Source of the DNA: Clostridia bacterium
GTDB taxonomy: Bacteria; Bacillota; Clostridia; Christensenellales; DTU072
Length of the DNA stretch: 16,203 bases
NCBI GenBank assembly: GCA_028703745.1
Contig: JAQVME010000010.1
Location: forward strand, 1 to 16,203
Direction of reading: 5' to 3'
A program made the position numbers and the translations under genes. Below, one piece after another: positions 13,752 through 16,203 of the stretch. Within the stretch, counting starts at the first letter, position 1. Each line of letters begins with the position of its first letter. The notes under the pieces were generated by a model. It made no database searches. It was given only the letters and a program-made list of their open reading frames with translations, and was not told the origin of the DNA.

Positions 13752-15076
13752 CGTTACTTCATAAGGCTGTTGTTGCTAAAGAATGCGTTGCGTCCGATGG
13801 TTTTTAGCGCGACGTTAAGCACCAGAACGGTGGTAGGCGTGGTTGGAGGCGCAACGGTAACCACCTTGAAGATGTCAGTTTGTCCTGCAAACAGGTACGG
13901 CGAAAGGCTGACTGTGTTGGTTCTCAAGGAAATAATGGCGCTGCCGGGAACGATGCCGTTAAAGGCGTACGCCACCTTCGAGAAATAGATAATGGCGTTG
14001 TTATTCTCCTGACGTCTTATGACTCCCTGTGGTCCATCATAGAACGGAGTGTTCTTGAATACCTCATAGCCAATGTAAGAGAGAGTTTCGCTGCTTCTGT
14101 CATAATTGAAGCTGTCGAGAGCTATACAACCGTAGAAAGCCCTGTCGCCTATTATAGCAAGGTTTTGCGAAGTGATTACGCCGCGTAAGTTGGTACAATT
14201 CATAAAAGCAAACGCCCCTATTTCTTCAAGCAGACATTCTGCATAGAAATTCAGCGTCAGCATTCTTGTGCAATTGATGAAAGCACGGCTTCCGATATAC
14301 TTCAAACTGGCGGGAGCAAACAGCGAATTCAGCAAAGTGCAGCCTTCAAAGGCGCTGCTTCCGATATATTGCAGCTCTCCTTGATACAATCCGTCGACAG
14401 TCTCGAGAACAAGATTACGCAAGCCTATTAAACCGCTGAAGGCAAAGGAATTTATACTTTTAAGCCTGTTGGGAAGTGTGAGATACATAATGTTTTGGCA
14501 ATCCTTAAACGCGCCCGAATTAATTACTCTAAGGTTACTTTCAAAGACGCTGGCAAAGTTAACGTTTGTCAGTTGCATTCCTGCCAAACCAGAATAGAAT
14601 GCGTATTTGCCTATAGTTTCGACAGAATCGGCAATGTTGACGGTGATAAGGCTTGTGACATTGCCAAAAGCGTATTCGGATATATCCTTCGAAATAACGT
14701 TTGCGGTGACAAACCCATTCGGTATGTAATAAGTCTGCTGTGCTTTTGCATTATATGCGGCATAGCAGTTCATATAAGTGACTGTGCCGAACAGATAACC
14801 CAAAAGATATTCTCCGGGTATGGTGATTTCCGTAATGCCCGAGCAGCCGCTGAGAACGTTTTGCCCAATATAGGAAACACTTGCCGGAATGTGCAGCTTG
14901 CCGAGGTTTGGGCTGTTTTTGAAGGCTGAAGGTAATATCGACACTGTGTCGGCATTCAGCGCTATTTCTGTAGCCGAGGGCATTTGTCCTTTGTAGCCGA
15001 GCGCCACCAGTCCGCCTTCCCCGCCAACTGAAGATAAATAAACCACACCTTCGGAAAGCGTAGCGTACCAATGAGT
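13476..15076 (-). repeat. Three copies of a non-LRR insert within the LRR protein
   Basis: A roughly 50-residue insert recurs between LRRs at about 15076-14936, 14056-13886 and 13634-13476. Each copy has an aromatic start (HWYATLSEG, TPFYDGPQG, VPWYDDTIY), then a VVYL/IIYF/VIYI strand, then a YKG/AYAFNG/AYAVKD strand, then a TVSILPSAF/TVSLSPYLF/TVSVTPYAF return to the repeat. Similar inserts occur in other BspA-like proteins. The copies have diverged at the DNA level. Confidence 0.6.
13749..13759 (-). other. Single-base frameshift joining the two LRR frames
   Basis: The upstream frame reads NNSLMK and meets TAA at 13756-13754. One extra base after AAG (AAG GTA ACG TTG instead of AAG TAA CG TTG) would give SLMKVTLPDGL, exactly the expected LRR consensus, and join both frames. 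No slippery heptamer or long homopolymer is present, so a real or artefactual one-base deletion fits better than programmed frameshifting. Confidence 0.85.
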
Positions 15077-16203
15077 CGAGTCAAACGCGTTCTCTCCGAC
15101 GGAAAGAAGCGTTGAGGCATTTGCGAAATCAATATTTCCCAGCATAAAGCAACCGTCAAAAGCTCGCGCTTCTATCGTAGTAACGTCTGAAGGCACGGTT
15201 ACTCTAATCAAACGGTATGCCCCGCTAAAAGCTCCGGCTCCGATTGAAGTGATGCCGAATGGCAAATTGTATGTATTCTGGATTTTGCCTGCCGGATATG
15301 TGACCAGCCTTGTCATTTCATAATTGTATAGAACATTATCGACAGAGACAAAAGCCGTGTTTGCTTCCTCAACTATTATGGTAGTCAATTCGATACAACC
15401 GTAAAATGCGTTTTCGGCAATATTTCTTATGTTTTCGCCCAGCGTTATTTCTGTAAATACGCAATCGTTGAATGCCGCCGCCTTCAAGGTCGTGACAGTA
15501 TCCGGAATAGTTACGGAGATCGTTTCTTGTCCAAAGGCGTACGAGCCGAGCGAAACTACGGTCAATCCATTTATGGTTTCGGGAATTTCTATGTCGCCTT
15601 CAGCGCCAAGATATTGGAACACTTCGGCACCTCCGGAAACTGGAACTATGGAGTAATCACCGAATATTCTGCTTGAGGAGTTTATGCCTGCCGCAAACTG
15701 TTGCCATGTACCTTTATAAGTATTCATAGCAGTCTGGGGTACGTATATTCGCAAGCTAGCATCCCAAACGTTTTGTTCGAGATTCGGAGGAATTTCTGCG
15801 GATAGCGTAATCCAACGGAGTGAGGCGCAATCCAAGAATGCGCCTTCTCTTATTATACTTATATCGCCAATAAGATTTATTACAGTTAGCTTTGAGGAAG
15901 AGCCGAAGGCGTATGCGCCTATCTCGCTCAAATTGCTACCTGAGGCAAAGATAAGTTTTGTTAGATTGTTGCCAAAGAAAGCGTACTGCGAAATTTTCGT
16001 CACGCTAGATGGCACGGTGAAAGTATCAAGCATCCCGCTCTGATAAAAGGCGTATGCGCCGATAAGATTTAGCCGGCTATTCCCCGCGAAGTTTATGGAA
16101 GAAAGAGCCGCGCACGACGAGAAAGCGTATTCATTAATAGACGTTACGGATTCGGGAAGTGTTACGGACGCGAGAGACGAGCAAAGTCTAAAGGCGTTTT
16201 TAC
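13754..16203 (-). CDS. BspA-type leucine-rich-repeat protein, 5' part (start beyond right edge, ends at frameshift)
   Basis: The frame is open from the right edge (first complete codon at 16201) to TAA at 13756-13754, about 815 codons. The ATG at 16033 is internal: the 56 codons before it already encode repeats (VTLPESVTSINEYAFSSC). LRR_5/BspA repeats run throughout, for example VTTIEARAFDGCFML and LKYIGSRAFINCTRM. One LRR block closes with RIYVPQTAMNTYKGTWQQF (about 95-113 counted from 16033). The next opens with GDYSIVPVSGGAEVFQYLG (125-143). The N-terminus, signal peptide and total length are out of view. BspA-like proteins are usually exported and bind host or microbial surfaces, which is only inferred here. 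Codon use resembles the neighbouring core genes, so recent transfer is not evident. Confidence 0.88.
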   Translation of the reverse strand, partial: KNAFRLCSSLASVTLPESVTSINEYAFSSCAALSSINFAGNSRLNLIGAYAFYQSGMLDTFTVPSSVTKISQYAFFGNNLTKLIFASGSNLSEIGAYAFGSSSKLTVINLIGDISIIREGAFLDCASLRWITLSAEIPPNLEQNVWDASLRIYVPQTAMNTYKGTWQQFAAGINSSSRIFGDYSIVPVSGGAEVFQYLGAEGDIEIPETINGLTVVSLGSYAFGQETISVTIPDTVTTLKAAAFNDCVFTEITLGENIRNIAENAFYGCIELTTIIVEEANTAFVSVDNVLYNYEMTRLVTYPAGKIQNTYNLPFGITSIGAGAFSGAYRLIRVTVPSDVTTIEARAFDGCFMLGNIDFANASTLLSVGENAFDSTHWYATLSEGVVYLSSVGGEGGLVALGYKGQMPSATEIALNADTVSILPSAFKNSPNLGKLHIPASVSYIGQNVLSGCSGITEITIPGEYLLGYLFGTVTYMNCYAAYNAKAQQTYYIPNGFVTANVISKDISEYAFGNVTSLITVNIADSVETIGKYAFYSGLAGMQLTNVNFASVFESNLRVINSGAFKDCQNIMYLTLPNRLKSINSFAFSGLIGLRNLVLETVDGLYQGELQYIGSSAFEGCTLLNSLFAPASLKYIGSRAFINCTRMLTLNFYAECLLEEIGAFAFMNCTNLRGVITSQNLAIIGDRAFYGCIALDSFNYDRSSETLSYIGYEVFKNTPFYDGPQGVIRRQENNNAIIYFSKVAYAFNGIVPGSAIISLRTNTVSLSPYLFAGQTDIFKVVTVAPPTTPTTVLVLNVALKTIGRNAFFSNNSLMK

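Noticed and set aside
13754..13759. Programmed -1 frameshift at the LRR junction
   Set aside because: The sequence before the stop (CTT ATG AAG TAA) has no X XXY YYZ slippery site, and no stimulatory structure was seen; a one-base deletion is simpler.
1..16203. CRISPR arrays, tRNA or rRNA genes, insertion sequences, phage genes
   Set aside because: No regularly spaced direct repeats, cloverleaf sequences, transposase motifs or terminal inverted repeats were seen; almost all bases are in the minus-strand genes listed.

Overview
The window is a nearly gap-free block of minus-strand genes with the core gene order typical of Bacillota (Firmicutes): rpsB-tsf-pyrH-frr-uppS-cdsA-dxr-rseP-ispG-[polC position]-rimP-nusA-ylxR-ylxQ-infB. 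Gene order, strong AGGAGG-type ribosome sites, ylxR/ylxQ between nusA and infB, and a BspA-like leucine-rich surface protein point to a Clostridia-like, probably host-associated bacterium. The order or genus cannot be fixed from the sequence. Base composition is mid-range by eye, and there is no obvious compositional break except AT-rich intergenic spots.

Reading in the direction of transcription (high to low coordinates): 16203-12138 is most of a very large BspA-type leucine-rich-repeat protein whose start lies beyond the right edge. It is broken by an apparent single-base deletion near 13757. A sigma-A-type promoter (12110-12082) and a leader of about 100 nt lead into rpsB and tsf, and an intrinsic terminator follows tsf. 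pyrH follows, then a 13-bp hairpin. A second promoter (9659-9631) starts the envelope and isoprenoid block frr-uppS-cdsA-dxr-rseP-ispG plus a polC-like gene, with genes overlapping or closely spaced. A third promoter (2633-2605), followed by a 13-bp leader hairpin, starts rimP-nusA-ylxR-ylxQ-infB, which runs off the left edge.

Together the genes cover ribosomal protein S2, elongation and recycling (rpsB, tsf, frr), UMP supply (pyrH), the MEP isoprenoid pathway (dxr, ispG), the undecaprenyl lipid carrier (uppS), CDP-diacylglycerol synthesis (cdsA), intramembrane proteolysis (rseP) and ribosome maturation, transcription elongation and translation initiation (rimP, nusA, infB).

The most unusual feature is the gene at the canonical polC locus (4200-2668). 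It keeps a PolC-like N-terminal region, an OB fold and a complete DEDDh proofreading exonuclease, but lacks the PHP and polymerase domains entirely. The next gene begins about 130 bases later, so the polymerase part is absent from this locus. Second, the UppS protein departs from the family consensus at several active-site motifs at once. Third, the LRR gene carries a clean one-base frameshift. Three look-alike extended -10 promoters and two long perfect hairpins without U-tracts mark the operon joints.
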